From: Variovorax beijingensis
Lineage (GTDB): Bacteria > Pseudomonadota > Gammaproteobacteria > Burkholderiales > Burkholderiaceae_C
Direction of reading: 5' to 3'
DNA: 64,000 nt
Assembly (NCBI RefSeq): GCF_007828835.1
Contig: NZ_VIVL01000001.1
Coordinates: 1,046,001-1,110,000, forward strand
In this document: positions 1 through 8,877 of the stretch, one piece after another
Numbering within the stretch: the first letter of the stretch is position 1
How the letters are laid out: each line of letters starts with the position of its first letter
Notes under the pieces: model-generated
What the model saw: the letters and a program-made list of their open reading frames with translations, nothing else
The model's database searches: none
Told to the model about the DNA's origin: nothing
Position numbers and translations under genes: made by a program

Positions 1-66
1 CTGCTCGAAAAGCGCGGGTTGCCCCAGACTGCGGCGCACCTGCGCGATGTCGTGGCACTCCTCTAA
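1..66 (+). CDS. C-terminal tail of an unidentified gene (partial)
   Basis: Frame 1 is open from the window edge and ends at a TAA at 64-66, giving about 21 residues that end in HLRDVVALL. It would converge on the integrase gene and belong to the integrated element. The fragment is too short to name, and a chance open frame is possible in DNA this GC-rich. Confidence 0.25.
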   Translation: MLEKRGLPQTAAHLRDVVALL

Positions 67-94
67 CTGGCTTGGCAGGAGATCGCGGACTTGG

Positions 95-1324
95 CTATGT
101 CATCTGGCGCGGCTTCAAGGGAAGCACGTCGGCACCGATGCGCAGCTTGTCCAGGTAGTCCGCCCAGCGCTGCATCATTTCCCGACGCGCGGGGAGATGT
201 GCGGTGCGGTTGTACGCACGACCGTTGGTATCCCTGACCATGTGGGAGAGCTGGTGCTCGATGAAGTCCACGCGCTCGCCGAGCACTTCATCCATGAGGG
301 TCCGCGCGGTTGCCCTGAAGCCATGGGCCGTGTGGACTTCGGCGCTGTAGCCCATCCCGCGCAGAGCGGCGTTGATCGTGTTCTCGCTCATGGGGCGTTC
401 ACCCGTCCGTATGCTGGGAAACACAAACCGTCCATGGCCTGTGATCGGGTGGAGGTTCCGCAGGATCTCCACCGCTTGGGTTGCCAGCGGCACGACGTGA
501 TCGACCTTCATTTTCATCTTCGGGCCGGCGATGCGCCACTCGGCCGCGTCCAGGTCGATCTCAGCCCATTCCGCGGTGCGCAACTCGCCAGGCCGGACAA
601 ACAGCAGGGGGGAAAGCTTCAGCGCGGCAACGGTGGTGGGGTGGCCGCTATAGGCATGGATCGAGCGCATCAGGTCTCCGACTCGCTTGGGCCCGGTAAT
701 GGCGGCGAAGTGCTTGGTCGCTTTCGAGGCCAGAGCTTCGCTCAGATCGGCGGTCACGTCCCTCTCTGCCAGGCCTGACACCACTGCGAAGCGAAACACC
801 TGTCCGCAAAGCTGCTTGACGCGGTGGGCGGTATCGATAGCGCCGCGTGCTTCCAGCTTGCGGACCACTCGCTCCAGAATGTCGCGCGGACCGATGGTGG
901 ACATGGGCATCTTGCCGATGAAGGGGAACACGTCCTTCTCGAGCCATGTCTTGACCTTGAGCTGCGTTCCGCTCGCTCGTTTGGCCGCAGTCTTTCCCAG
1001 CCACTCGTGCGCAACCGCCTCGAACGTATTCGCCGCTGCGTCGGCTCTGGCTCTCTTTTCTTCGCGCTTGGCCGCGCTCGGGTCGGTCCCGTCTGCCAGC
1101 AGCTCGCGGGCGGCGGCGCGGCGATCCCGAGCTTTGGCCAGCGAGACCTCTGGGTAGGTTCCCAGCGCCAGCGTTTTCCGCTTGCCGGCGAAGGTGTAAT
1201 CCATTCGCCAGTATTTCCCGGCCGTCTTCACCAGCAGGTACATGCCGGCGCCGTCGGCATATTTGTCGCCGATGGCCTTCCCGGTGGGCTTCACCTGCCG
1301 AACAAACGTGTCTGTCAGTGCCAT
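95..1324 (-). CDS. P4-type tyrosine recombinase (integrase)
   Basis: Site-specific recombinase of the phage-integrase family, about 409 residues, the usual length for P4-type integrases. The N-terminus (about 1-90) is an arm-binding DUF4102-like domain with the typical YLLVKTAGKYWRMDY stretch. A SAM-like core-binding domain follows (about 100-195), then the catalytic domain. Catalytic residues can be read as R244 (in FVRPGELR), a Lys in KMKMKVDH, H334/R337 (HGFRAT), H361 and the nucleophile Y371 (GRAYNRTAHL). An in-frame GTG lies two codons upstream, but the ATG at 1324 has a GAGGAG five bases before it and is preferred. The gene sits 175 bases beyond the 3' end of tRNA-Arg and points away from it, the standard layout for an element integrated into that tRNA. 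The element itself lies mostly left of the window. Confidence 0.93.
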   Translation of the reverse strand: MALTDTFVRQVKPTGKAIGDKYADGAGMYLLVKTAGKYWRMDYTFAGKRKTLALGTYPEVSLAKARDRRAAARELLADGTDPSAAKREEKRARADAAANTFEAVAHEWLGKTAAKRASGTQLKVKTWLEKDVFPFIGKMPMSTIGPRDILERVVRKLEARGAIDTAHRVKQLCGQVFRFAVVSGLAERDVTADLSEALASKATKHFAAITGPKRVGDLMRSIHAYSGHPTTVAALKLSPLLFVRPGELRTAEWAEIDLDAAEWRIAGPKMKMKVDHVVPLATQAVEILRNLHPITGHGRFVFPSIRTGERPMSENTINAALRGMGYSAEVHTAHGFRATARTLMDEVLGERVDFIEHQLSHMVRDTNGRAYNRTAHLPARREMMQRWADYLDKLRIGADVLPLKPRQMT

Positions 1325-1432
1325 CTCCACTCCTCAACGGTATCTCGTCACGGGGATTTCCGGGATACCGGCAAAAGTAACGGTATTTCCGTGCGATGGG
1401 ATCGCTACGCCGCGCGTCGTCGCGAGGCAAAG

Positions 1433-1465
1433 AAAAACCCGCTACGCCTTGGAGCGTACGGGTTT
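1433..1465 (-). terminator. Hairpin downstream of tRNA-Arg
   Basis: AAACCCG and CGGGTTT arms enclose a short GC-rich loop. The stem lies between the integrase promoter region and the 3' end of the tRNA, where a tRNA terminator would sit. The function is inferred from position. Confidence 0.4.
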
Positions 1466-1499
1466 CTGATGAGGGGTGAGACGCCGTGATTCGGGTCTT

Positions 1500-1574
1500 T
1501 GGTGCCTTCGACAGGAATCGAACCTGTATCTGAGTCTTAGGAGGACCCCGTTCTATCCATTGAACTACGAAGAC
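1500..1574 (-). tRNA. tRNA-Arg (anticodon CCU)
   Basis: Read on the minus strand, the sequence folds into a full cloverleaf. The acceptor stem is GTCTTCG/CGAAGGC with one G-U pair. The D stem is GTTC/GAAC. The anticodon stem is GGGTC/GACTC around the loop CTCCTAA (anticodon CCT). The T stem is ACAGG/CCTGT around TTCGATT. A discriminator A and an encoded CCA complete the 3' end. It reads AGG codons. Its 3' half is the likely attachment site used by the adjacent integrase, which lies immediately downstream of the tRNA. Confidence 0.95.
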
Positions 1575-1626
1575 GGAGGGCGGCCCGGACTTTACCAGTT
1601 CGGCGCGCCGCCGCGCAGCGGCCGGC

Positions 1627-1863
1627 TCAGCGCAGGCCGATGCGCGAGGCGTGCCAGCGCAGCACGTCGGCGCGCAGCGGGTCGGTGGCCTCGATGCGGT
1701 TGGCGCGCACCTGCAGCGCGCGCATCTGTTCGACTTCCTCGATCACCTTGCCGGGGCTCAGCAAGGCCTGAACGAGCACGCTGGCCTCTTCGGCGAACGC
1801 CTTGAGCGCGCCAGCCAAGCCACCGGATGCGCTCGCGCTGGTCGATCGGTCAAGGGTGGACAT
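1627..1863 (-). CDS. Conserved small protein, 78 aa; paralogue of 21330-21566
   Basis: Soluble, largely helical protein of unknown function. The C-terminal two thirds (SPGKVIEEVEQMRALQV ... RASRIGLR type) matches the 78-residue product at 21330-21566 closely, including the same length and the same last seven residues. The N-termini differ. The two genes lie at the two ends of the oxalate block and both are on the minus strand, so a role linked to that block is suggested but unproven. Forty-odd bases upstream of the start is the sequence TAGGGTTTACCC, shared with the 54-codon gene at 19286. No catalytic motif, signal peptide or membrane segment is seen. Confidence 0.7.
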   Translation of the reverse strand: MSTLDRSTSASASGGLAGALKAFAEEASVLVQALLSPGKVIEEVEQMRALQVRANRIEATDPLRADVLRWHASRIGLR

Positions 1864-1906
1864 ACGGGAACTCCTGGAATGGGGTGGTCGGGAACAGAGG
1901 CTATTT

Positions 1907-1918
1907 TAGGGTTTACCC
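1907..1918. promoter_or_regulatory. GGGTTTACCC operator-like motif
   Basis: The sequence TAGGGTTTACCC contains GGG and CCC half-sites around TTTA and lies 44 bases upstream of the small gene at 1627-1863. Near-identical copies lie upstream of the small gene at 19286-19450. The binding protein is unknown. The rest of the 314-base gap 1864-2177 holds this motif, the Crp/Fnr-type box at 2071 and the tctC ribosome site; no other gene is seen there. Confidence 0.4.
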
Positions 1919-2070
1919 GGATTCCACCTGGATGCAAGGCAAAAAGTGCACGCGATCGGTGCCGTGGCATGCGCTCGTCCGCATGCCGTTTCCCTTGATG
2001 GCTCCGCCGCCAAGCCCGTGTCTGCCCGGCAATCGGCGCGGGCTAACCCCAAGACAAAATCTTGGAAAAG

Positions 2071-2084
2071 TTGACCATGGTCAA
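2071..2084. promoter_or_regulatory. Crp/Fnr-type box upstream of tctC
   Basis: TTGACCATGGTCAA is a perfect 14-base palindrome of the TTGAC-N4-GTCAA form, centred 100 bases before the tctC start. The same form occurs at 6940, 19546 and 19768. FNR-family regulators with an E..SR recognition helix bind TTGA-type half-sites, and such a regulator is encoded at 6262-6870. That it acts here is an inference. Confidence 0.7.
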
Positions 2085-2177
2085 GCAGGCTGAGTTCTTC
2101 CTGCGCGCACCATCGCCCCTGTTCGCATCTCGGCTCAGATCCACAAAAAAAAGAGCGCACCTTACACAGGAGACAAC

Positions 2178-3203
2178 ATGATGAAGAACTTCTTTTCGCG
2201 CACCCGCGCTTGTCGGGCCAAGGTCTTCACCGCAGCCATGTTGGCGCTCGCGGTCGCTGCGCCAGCCTCCGCATGGGAGCCCACCAAGCCGGTGGAGTTC
2301 GTGATCCCGGCGGGCACCGGCGGCGGCGCCGACCAGATGGGCCGGCTGCTGCAGGGCATCGTCATCAAGTACAAGCTGATGAAGGAGCCGCTGATCGTCG
2401 TCAACAAGTCGGGCGGCGCGGGGGCCGAGGGCTTTCTTGCCGTGAAGGAAGCCAAGGGCGATCCGCACAAGATCATCATCTCGCTGTCCAACCTGTTCAC
2501 CACGCCCATGGCCACCGGCGTGCCCTTCAACTGGAAGGACATGACGCCGGTCGCGATGATGGCGCTCGACCAGTTCGTGCTGTGGACCAACGCCGAGCAG
2601 CCGTACAAGAACGCCTCGGAGTTCATCGCGGCGGCCAAGGCGGCGGGCCCGAGCAAGTTCAAGATGGCCGGTACCGGCTCCAAGCAGGAAGACCAGATCA
2701 TCACGGTGGCGCTCGAGAAGGCCACCGGCACCAAGTTCATCTACGTGCCGTTCAAGGGCGGCGGCGAGGTGGCGGTGCAACTGGTGGGCGGCCACGTGCA
2801 GTCGACCGTCAACAACCCGATCGAGGCGGTGGCCCAGTGGCGTGCGGGCAAGCTGCGCGCGCTGTGCGTGTTCGACGACCAGCGCATGCCGTTCAAGGCC
2901 AAGGTGACGGAGACGCAGTCGTGGAACGATATCCCCACCTGCAAGGAAGCGGGCGTTCCCACCAAGTACACGATGCTGCGCGGCATCTTCATGCCCGCCG
3001 GCGTGACGCCCGACCAGCTCGCCTTCTACGTGGACCTGCTGACCAAGATCGCTGCCACGCCGGACTGGAAGGAATACATGGAGAAGGGCGCCTTCAACCC
3101 GACCTTCATGACCGGCGACGCGTTCACCAAATGGCTCACGGAAGCGGAAGCCACGCACCGCACGCTGATGACGGAAGCCGGCTTCCTGGCCAGCAGCAAG
3201 TAG
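2178..3203 (+). CDS. tctC: TctC/Bug-type periplasmic solute receptor
   Basis: Extracytoplasmic substrate-binding protein of the tripartite tricarboxylate transporter family, 341 residues, the normal length. A Sec signal peptide is clear: basic start MMKNFFSRTRACRAK, hydrophobic core, cleavage near APASA-W. The mature protein begins with the family pattern KPVEFVIPAGTGGGAD and later has FKGGGEVAVQLVGGHV. An AGGAG sits five bases before the ATG at 2178. It opens the tctCBA-kinase/BON operon. The family binds di- and tricarboxylates. The oxc/frc neighbours make oxalate or a related C2-C4 acid a reasonable substrate guess, which the sequence does not prove. Confidence 0.9.
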   Translation: MMKNFFSRTRACRAKVFTAAMLALAVAAPASAWEPTKPVEFVIPAGTGGGADQMGRLLQGIVIKYKLMKEPLIVVNKSGGAGAEGFLAVKEAKGDPHKIIISLSNLFTTPMATGVPFNWKDMTPVAMMALDQFVLWTNAEQPYKNASEFIAAAKAAGPSKFKMAGTGSKQEDQIITVALEKATGTKFIYVPFKGGGEVAVQLVGGHVQSTVNNPIEAVAQWRAGKLRALCVFDDQRMPFKAKVTETQSWNDIPTCKEAGVPTKYTMLRGIFMPAGVTPDQLAFYVDLLTKIAATPDWKEYMEKGAFNPTFMTGDAFTKWLTEAEATHRTLMTEAGFLASSK

Positions 3204-3318
3204 CAATCTCGAGCGTCGCGCGGCGCTCCTTGCCTGACGAGACGGCCGCCCGCAGGGGCGGCGGGGCGGAGCGCTGCACTTTGGGTTTCACGGCATACAC
3301 ACGAACGATGGGGACTCC

Positions 3319-3843
3319 ATGGAGCACGAAGAGAATTCTGCAGACGGTCCGGTGCGCACCGGCGTAGCGACCCACGTGGTCGAGGCAGTGGTCGCACTGG
3401 TCCTGGTGGCCATCGGCCTGTTGGTGATCTACGAGAGCCAGCGGCTGGGCTCCGGCTGGACCAGCGACGGGCCCGGCGCGGGGTACTTCCCCTTCTACAT
3501 CGGCGTGATCATCACGATTTCCGGCGCCGGCATCCTGTACCAGGCATTGCTGGGCAAGCACAGGAAGACCGAGGTCTTCGTCGACTCGGTGCAGCTCAAG
3601 CGCGTGCTGTCGGTGCTGCTGCCGGCCACGGTGTACGTGGGGGCGATCTCGTTGCTCGGCCTCTATGTGGCATCGGCGATCTACATCGCGCTGTTCATGG
3701 TGCTGCTGGGCAAGTACTCGTGGGTGAAGAGCGCCATTGCGGCGCTGGTCGTCAATGTGGTGTTCTTCTGCATGTTCGAGGTGTGGTTCAAGGTGCCGCT
3801 GTTCAAGGGCGCGCTCGATCCTCTCCGGTTTCTCGGCTACTGA
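3319..3843 (+). CDS. tctB: TctB-type small transporter membrane subunit
   Basis: Small membrane component of the tripartite tricarboxylate transporter, 174 residues with four predicted transmembrane segments (about residues 20-42, 55-75, 95-130 and 135-160). The GSGWTSDGPGAGYFPFYIG stretch after the first helix is characteristic of the TctB family. It lies between tctC and tctA on the same strand, 21 bases before tctA, and presumably forms the permease with TctA in the inner membrane. The start at 3319 is preceded by a weak GGGG-type site. Confidence 0.88.
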   Translation: MEHEENSADGPVRTGVATHVVEAVVALVLVAIGLLVIYESQRLGSGWTSDGPGAGYFPFYIGVIITISGAGILYQALLGKHRKTEVFVDSVQLKRVLSVLLPATVYVGAISLLGLYVASAIYIALFMVLLGKYSWVKSAIAALVVNVVFFCMFEVWFKVPLFKGALDPLRFLGY

Positions 3844-3864
3844 ATCTCACGGAGCAAATGCGAA

Positions 3865-5394
3865 ATGGATGAAATCAGTGCCCTGATGCAGGGCTTCTCG
3901 GTAATCCTCACGCCGATGAACATCGGCCTGATGTTCGTCGGCATCATCCTGGGGGTGCTGATCGGCGTGCTCCCGGGATTGGGCGGCGCCAACGGCGTGG
4001 CGATCCTGCTGCCCCTCACGTTCACGATGTCGCCGACCTCGGCGATCATCATGCTGTCGTGCATCTACTGGGGGGCGCTGTTCGGCGGGGCCATCACCTC
4101 CATCCTGTTCAACATCCCGGGCGAGCCGTGGTCGGTGGCCACCACCTTCGACGGCTACCCGATGGCGCAGCAGGGCAATGCGGGCGCCGCGCTGACCACG
4201 GCCTTCACCTCGTCGTTCGTCGGCGCGCTGCTGGCGGTGATCATGATCACCTTCCTGGCGCCGCTGGTGGCCAAGTTCGCGCTCAAGTTCGGCTCGCCCG
4301 AATTCTTTGCGGTGTACCTGCTGACCTTCTGCAGCTTCGTGGGCATGGGCAAGGGCTCGCCGTTCAAGATCCTGGCGTCGATGGCGCTCGGCTTCGCGCT
4401 GGCCAGCGTGGGCATGGACACGGTCACGGGCCAGCTGCGGCTCACCTTCGGCCAGTCGGAGCTGATGCGCGGCTTCGACTTCCTGATTGCGGTGATCGGC
4501 CTGTTCGGCATCGGCGAGATCCTGCTGTCGATGGAAGAGGGCCTGAAGTTCTCGGGCAAGAGCGCGAAGATCGATCCCAAGGTGGTGCTGCAGACCTGGA
4601 AGCAGCTGCCGCAGTACTGGGTGACTTCGCTGCGCAGCTCGCTGATCGGCATCTGGATGGGCATCACGCCTGGCGGCGCCACACCGGCTTCGTTCATGGC
4701 CTACGGCCTGGCCAAGAAGATGTCCAAGCGCGGCTCCAAGTTCGGCACCGGCCAGATGGAGGGCGTGGTGGCCCCCGAGACCGCGGCGCACGCGGCCGGC
4801 ACCAGCGCGCTGCTGCCAATGCTGGCACTCGGCATTCCGGGCTCGCCCACCGCCGCGGTGCTGCTGGGCGGCCTGCTGATCTGGGGCCTGCAGCCCGGAC
4901 CGCTGCTGTTCGTCGAGCAGAAGGACTTCGTCTGGGGCCTGATCGCCAGCATGTACCTGGGCAACATCGTGGGCCTGATCGTGGTGCTGAGCACGGTGCC
5001 GCTGTTCGCTTCGATCCTGCGCATTCCGTTCTCGATCATTGCGCCGGTGATCATCGTGATCTGCGCCATCGGCGCCTACACGGTGCACAACGCGATGCTC
5101 GACATCTGGTTCATGCTCGGCTTCGGCGTGGTGGGCTACCTGTTCAAGAAGCTCGACTTTCCGCTGGCGCCGCTGGTGCTGGCGCTCGTGCTCGGCGACA
5201 AGGCGGAAGACTCGTTCCGCCAGGCCATGCTGGTCTCGCAGGGCGACGTGACGATCATGTTCTCGAACCCGCTGGTCGGCGGCATCACCACCCTCGCGCT
5301 GCTGCTGCTGTTCTGGCCGCTGATCTCCAAGGCGCTGGCGTTCGTCAAGCCCAAGAAGCCTGACGAGTTCGCCGTCGAGCGCCCGGTGGACTGA
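3865..5394 (+). CDS. tctA: TctA-type large transporter permease
   Basis: Large membrane subunit of the tripartite tricarboxylate transporter, 509 residues (families are about 500) with around 12 hydrophobic helices. Family motifs are present: GVLIGVLPGLGGANGVAILL near the N-terminus and a second, related glycine/proline loop (LALGIPGSPTAAVLLGG) in the second half. It moves the substrate handed over by TctC, driven by an ion gradient. It is followed 15 bases later by the kinase-like/BON gene and is translated from an ATG after a GGAGC-type site. Confidence 0.93.
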   Translation: MDEISALMQGFSVILTPMNIGLMFVGIILGVLIGVLPGLGGANGVAILLPLTFTMSPTSAIIMLSCIYWGALFGGAITSILFNIPGEPWSVATTFDGYPMAQQGNAGAALTTAFTSSFVGALLAVIMITFLAPLVAKFALKFGSPEFFAVYLLTFCSFVGMGKGSPFKILASMALGFALASVGMDTVTGQLRLTFGQSELMRGFDFLIAVIGLFGIGEILLSMEEGLKFSGKSAKIDPKVVLQTWKQLPQYWVTSLRSSLIGIWMGITPGGATPASFMAYGLAKKMSKRGSKFGTGQMEGVVAPETAAHAAGTSALLPMLALGIPGSPTAAVLLGGLLIWGLQPGPLLFVEQKDFVWGLIASMYLGNIVGLIVVLSTVPLFASILRIPFSIIAPVIIVICAIGAYTVHNAMLDIWFMLGFGVVGYLFKKLDFPLAPLVLALVLGDKAEDSFRQAMLVSQGDVTIMFSNPLVGGITTLALLLLFWPLISKALAFVKPKKPDEFAVERPVD

Positions 5395-5409
5395 ACGGAG
5401 AACAACCAC

Positions 5410-6246
5410 ATGCCAGTCATTGCACTCACCCAGGAGATGGGTTCCCTTGCCAAGGACGTGTCGCTTCGGCTTGCCGAAACGCTCGGGCTGGAGGTCATGC
5501 GCCACGAGACGATCGAGCGCGTGGCCGACCGCATGCAGGTGCCGACCAGCTTCATCGGCCGCCTGCGCGACGGCAAGGCCGGCTTCGTCGAACGGCTCAC
5601 CGCCGACCGGCGCAGCCTTGCGCTCTACACGGCCGAGGAGCTCTTCGCGCTGGCCGACCGCGGCAACGTGGTGCTGCGCGGCTGGGGCGCGACCTGCCTG
5701 CTGCGGCCGGTGCCGCACGTGGTGTGCGTGCGCATCACGCGCTCGATGAAGAAGCGCGTTGAATGGCTGATGGCGCACCTTGAAACCGATGATGCCGAAT
5801 TCGCCGAAGCCGAGATCCGTCGCAGCGACGACGCGCACGCGGCGCGCATGCATGCGCAGTTCGGCGTGACCTGGGGCGACCCGGTGCTCTACGACCTGGT
5901 GCTCAACACGGACCGCCTCTCGGTGGACAGCTGCGTGGCGCAGATCCGCGCGCTGGTGGAGCGCCCGGAGTTCGCCGAGACACCGGCCTCGCGCGCGCTG
6001 CTGGCCAACATGGCGCTTGCGGCGCGGGTGAAGTCGGCACTGAAGGACAACGAGGCGACCGGCGACATCCGCGTGACCGTCGAGGCCAACCAGGGCCAGG
6101 TCAAGCTGAGCGGCATCGTGCTCGATGCGCAGGAGCGCATGCTCACGCAGGATGTGGCTTCCAGGGTCGACGGCGTGAGCGGCGTCGACAACGCGCTGCG
6201 CCTGATGACCGTTCCGCGCCGCTTCGCGTCCGCCAAGCAGACCTGA
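5410..6246 (+). CDS. Cytidylate-kinase-like / BON fusion protein
   Basis: 278 residues. Residues 1-190 follow the cytidylate-kinase-like family (start PVIALTQEMGSLAKDVSLRLAE, then an ERVADRMQVP segment and a VLRGWGATCLL strand). Residues about 205-270 form a BON domain (VKSALKDNEATGDIRVTVEANQGQVKLSG ... VDGVSGVDNALRLM), a fold usually linked to membrane or ligand binding. The nucleotide loop is atypical: family members usually read GREYGSGG, here TQEMGSLAK, so kinase activity is doubtful. The gene is the last of the tct operon, 15 bases after tctA, and converges on the Crp/Fnr-type regulator. A role in sensing or controlling transport is possible but speculative. No signal peptide is seen, so it is probably cytoplasmic. 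Confidence 0.8.
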   Translation: MPVIALTQEMGSLAKDVSLRLAETLGLEVMRHETIERVADRMQVPTSFIGRLRDGKAGFVERLTADRRSLALYTAEELFALADRGNVVLRGWGATCLLRPVPHVVCVRITRSMKKRVEWLMAHLETDDAEFAEAEIRRSDDAHAARMHAQFGVTWGDPVLYDLVLNTDRLSVDSCVAQIRALVERPEFAETPASRALLANMALAARVKSALKDNEATGDIRVTVEANQGQVKLSGIVLDAQERMLTQDVASRVDGVSGVDNALRLMTVPRRFASAKQT

Positions 6247-6261
6247 AAAAGAACAGGCGAG

Positions 6262-6870
6262 CTAGATTTTTCCGCGCTTTCGGAGCCGGCTCAGGGTTTC
6301 CGCGGAGAGATTGAGATACGACGCGAGCTCCTTGCTGGGGATGCGGTCTTCCAGCTCGGGGTGCTTGCGCATGAAGCGGTGCACGCGGCCCGGCGCGTCG
6401 AGCAGGTGAAGCGTGATGGTGTGCGCCATGATTTCGCTCATGCCGCGCATCACGCAGTACTCGAACAGTTCCTTGGTCTCGGGGTGGCGGTCCAGGAAAG
6501 CGATCCACTCCTTCAGCGGCAGGCTGGCCACGCGGGCCTTGGTGACGCAGACGATGCCGTAGGGCGTGGGCGTGCCCAGCCGCAGCGCCGCGTAGCTGGT
6601 TTCCATGTCGTGCGCATCGGCAAAGCGCAGGATCATTTCCTTGCCCTCGGGGTTGCTCACCACCCGCTTGAGGATGCCGTCGAGGATGAAGTACTGCTCC
6701 ATCTCGCGCACGCCCTGGTGCAGCAGGAAGTCGCCCTTGTTGCCGTCCACGATGACGAGATGGGTTTCCAGCTCGGCGCGATCGCTCTCGCTCAGGTCCT
6801 TGAGAAGGATGTTCTGCCGGAGCTGCGCGCGAATGATGTTTTTCTCCGGGTGGTTTTCCAACAGCGTCAT
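6262..6870 (-). CDS. Crp/Fnr-family transcriptional regulator
   Basis: 202 residues from the ATG at 6870; a longer open frame to 6966 would run over the promoter box and is not preferred. Residues about 20-125 form a cyclic-nucleotide-binding-like beta barrel (GDFLLHQGVREMEQYFILDGILKRV). A dimer helix follows, then a winged helix-turn-helix near 170-200. The recognition helix ends AETLSRLRKRGKI; E191, S194 and R195 match the E..SR triad by which FNR reads TTGA. There is no N-terminal cysteine cluster, so it is not an oxygen-labile Fe-S FNR, and the cNMP phosphate-binding signature is not obvious. It is transcribed away from oxc, and the shared intergenic region contains a TTGAC-N4-GTCAA palindrome. 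It is the best candidate regulator of the oxalate genes. Confidence 0.88.
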   Translation of the reverse strand: MTLLENHPEKNIIRAQLRQNILLKDLSESDRAELETHLVIVDGNKGDFLLHQGVREMEQYFILDGILKRVVSNPEGKEMILRFADAHDMETSYAALRLGTPTPYGIVCVTKARVASLPLKEWIAFLDRHPETKELFEYCVMRGMSEIMAHTITLHLLDAPGRVHRFMRKHPELEDRIPSKELASYLNLSAETLSRLRKRGKI

Positions 6871-6939
6871 GGGTCCCGTCTTGCTCGAATGCGCAACAAC
6901 AACTTCTGGTTCATCTGGCCGGTGCCGTTTTCCGGAAAG

Positions 6940-6953
6940 TTGACCGAGGTCAA
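6940..6953. promoter_or_regulatory. Crp/Fnr-type box between the regulator and oxc
   Basis: TTGACCGAGGTCAA lies 69 bases before the preferred start of the regulator (minus strand) and is centred 80 bases before the oxc start. Placed near -41.5 of an oxc promoter it would give a transcription start near 6988. The 14 bases are identical to those at 19546-19559. It could serve both autoregulation and oxc activation. Confidence 0.7.
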
Positions 6954-7026
6954 CGCCCGAAAGCATGCCCCCGAATCATAGTCCCGGCTCGGGCCTCGGC
7001 CATTCACCCAAGCAAGAAGGAGAGAC

Positions 7027-8847
7027 ATGTCTTCAGTAAGAACGGACAAAGAGGCATCCACCACCCTGGACGACGCCCTCAAGCCCAAGAACAGGGCCAA
7101 CGACGGCGACGCGGTCGTGCTGGCCCTCAAGCAGCCCACGGAGGAGGCGCACGACACGACGATCGATGGCTTCCACCTGGTCATCGATGCGCTCAAGCTG
7201 AACGACATCGACACCATCTTCGGCCTGCCGGGCATTCCCATCACCGACCTCACGCGCATGGCGCAGGCAGAGGGCCTGCGGGTCATCTCGTTCCGCCACG
7301 AGCAGCATGCGGGCAACGCCGCCGCCGCGGCCGGCTTTCTCACGCAGAAGCCCGGCATCTGCCTGACGGTGTCGGCGCCCGGCTTCCTGAACGGCCTCAC
7401 GGCGCTGGCCAATGCCACCACCAACTGCTTCCCGATGATTCTCATCAGCGGCTCGAGCGAGCGCGAGATCGTCGACCTGCAGCAGGGCGACTATGAAGAG
7501 ATGGACCAGCTCGCAATCGCCAAGCCGCTGTGCAAGGCCGCCTTCCGCGTGCTGCACGCGGAGGACATCGGCGTGGGCATTGCGCGGGCGATCCGCTCGG
7601 CCGTGTCGGGCCGCCCCGGCGGCGTGTACCTGGACCTGCCGGCCAAGCTGTTCGCGCAGACCATGGATGCAGCCAAGGGCAGGGCTTCGCTCATCAAGGT
7701 CATCGATCCCGCGCCGCGCCAGATCCCCGCACCCGACGCGGTCAAGCGCGCGCTCGACCTGCTCAAGGGCGCCAAGAAGCCGCTGATCCTGCTCGGCAAG
7801 GGCGCGGCCTACGCGCAGGCCGATGCCGACATCCGCGCGCTGGTCGAGAAGACCGGCATTCCCTACCTGCCGATGTCGATGGCCAAGGGCCTCTTGCCCG
7901 ACACGCACGCCCAGTCGGCCGCGGCCGCGCGCTCCTACGTGCTGCAGGAAGCCGACGTCGTGATGCTGGTGGGCGCGCGCCTGAACTGGCTGCTGTCGCA
8001 CGGCAAGGGCAAGACCTGGGGCCAGGACAAGGGCGCCAAGCAGTTCATCCAGATCGACATCGCGCCGACCGAGATCGACAGCAACGTGGCCATTGCCGCG
8101 CCGGTGATCGGCGACATCGGCTCCTGCGTGGCGGCGCTGCTCGCGGGCGTCGATGGCAAGTGGGCCAAGCCGCCGGCCGAATGGACCGGCGCCATCGCCG
8201 AGCGCAAGGACAAGAACCTCTCGAAGATGGCCGTGACGCTGGCCGCGCGGCCCTCGCCGATGAACTTCCACAGCGCGCTCAGCGTGATCCGCGACCAGGT
8301 CAAGGCCCGGCCCGACGCCATCGTGGTGAACGAAGGCGCCAACACGCTGGACTTCGCGCGCAGCATCGTCGACATGTACGAGCCGCGCAAGCGCCTGGAC
8401 GTGGGCACCTGGGGAATCATGGGCATCGGCATGGGCTTTGCGGTGGCCGCCGCGGTGGTCACCGACAAGCCAGTGATCGCCATCGAGGGCGACAGCGCCT
8501 TCGGCTTCAGCGGCATGGAGGTGGAGACCATCTGCCGCTACAACCTGCCGATCTGCATCGTCGTCTTCAACAACAACGGCGTCTACCGCGGCACCGACGT
8601 GAACGCGAGCGGCACATCCGATGTGGCGCCCACCGTGTTCGTGAAGAACGCGCGCTACGACAAGCTGATGGAAGCCTTCGGCGGCGTGGGCGTCAACGCC
8701 ACCACCGCGGATGAACTGCAGAAGGCGCTGGCCGAAGCCGTGGCTTCCCGCCGTCCCACGCTCATCAACGCCGTGATCGACGAGACCGCCGGCACTGAAA
8801 GCGGCCGCATCACCAGCCTCAATCCGGCCACGGCCAAGAAGAAGTAA
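7027..8847 (+). CDS. oxc: Oxalyl-CoA decarboxylase
   Basis: Thiamine-diphosphate enzyme that converts oxalyl-CoA to formyl-CoA and CO2, 606 residues. The first about 45 residues are an unusual N-terminal extension before the common start ([23 protein letters not shown]). The Pyr domain carries the catalytic glutamate region ([18 protein letters not shown]). The PP domain has the TDP/Mg motif [14 protein letters not shown] near residue 487, ending [16 protein letters not shown] and the oxc-type [12 protein letters not shown] stretch separate it from acetolactate synthases. An AAGAAGGAGAG site precedes the ATG. It is 30 bases before frc, so the two are co-transcribed. The Crp/Fnr-type box upstream suggests regulated expression. 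Confidence 0.95.
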   Translation: MSSVRTDKEASTTLDDALKPKNRANDGDAVVLALKQPTEEAHDTTIDGFHLVIDALKLNDIDTIFGLPGIPITDLTRMAQAEGLRVISFRHEQHAGNAAAAAGFLTQKPGICLTVSAPGFLNGLTALANATTNCFPMILISGSSEREIVDLQQGDYEEMDQLAIAKPLCKAAFRVLHAEDIGVGIARAIRSAVSGRPGGVYLDLPAKLFAQTMDAAKGRASLIKVIDPAPRQIPAPDAVKRALDLLKGAKKPLILLGKGAAYAQADADIRALVEKTGIPYLPMSMAKGLLPDTHAQSAAAARSYVLQEADVVMLVGARLNWLLSHGKGKTWGQDKGAKQFIQIDIAPTEIDSNVAIAAPVIGDIGSCVAALLAGVDGKWAKPPAEWTGAIAERKDKNLSKMAVTLAARPSPMNFHSALSVIRDQVKARPDAIVVNEGANTLDFARSIVDMYEPRKRLDVGTWGIMGIGMGFAVAAAVVTDKPVIAIEGDSAFGFSGMEVETICRYNLPICIVVFNNNGVYRGTDVNASGTSDVAPTVFVKNARYDKLMEAFGGVGVNATTADELQKALAEAVASRRPTLINAVIDETAGTESGRITSLNPATAKKK

Positions 8848-8877
8848 GCCTTTCCATTCAATCAGGAGATACGCAGC

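Noticed and set aside
1651..1998. Plus-strand frames opposite the 1627-1863 gene
   Set aside because: No ribosome site and no similarity. The minus-strand frame has a paralogue in the window.
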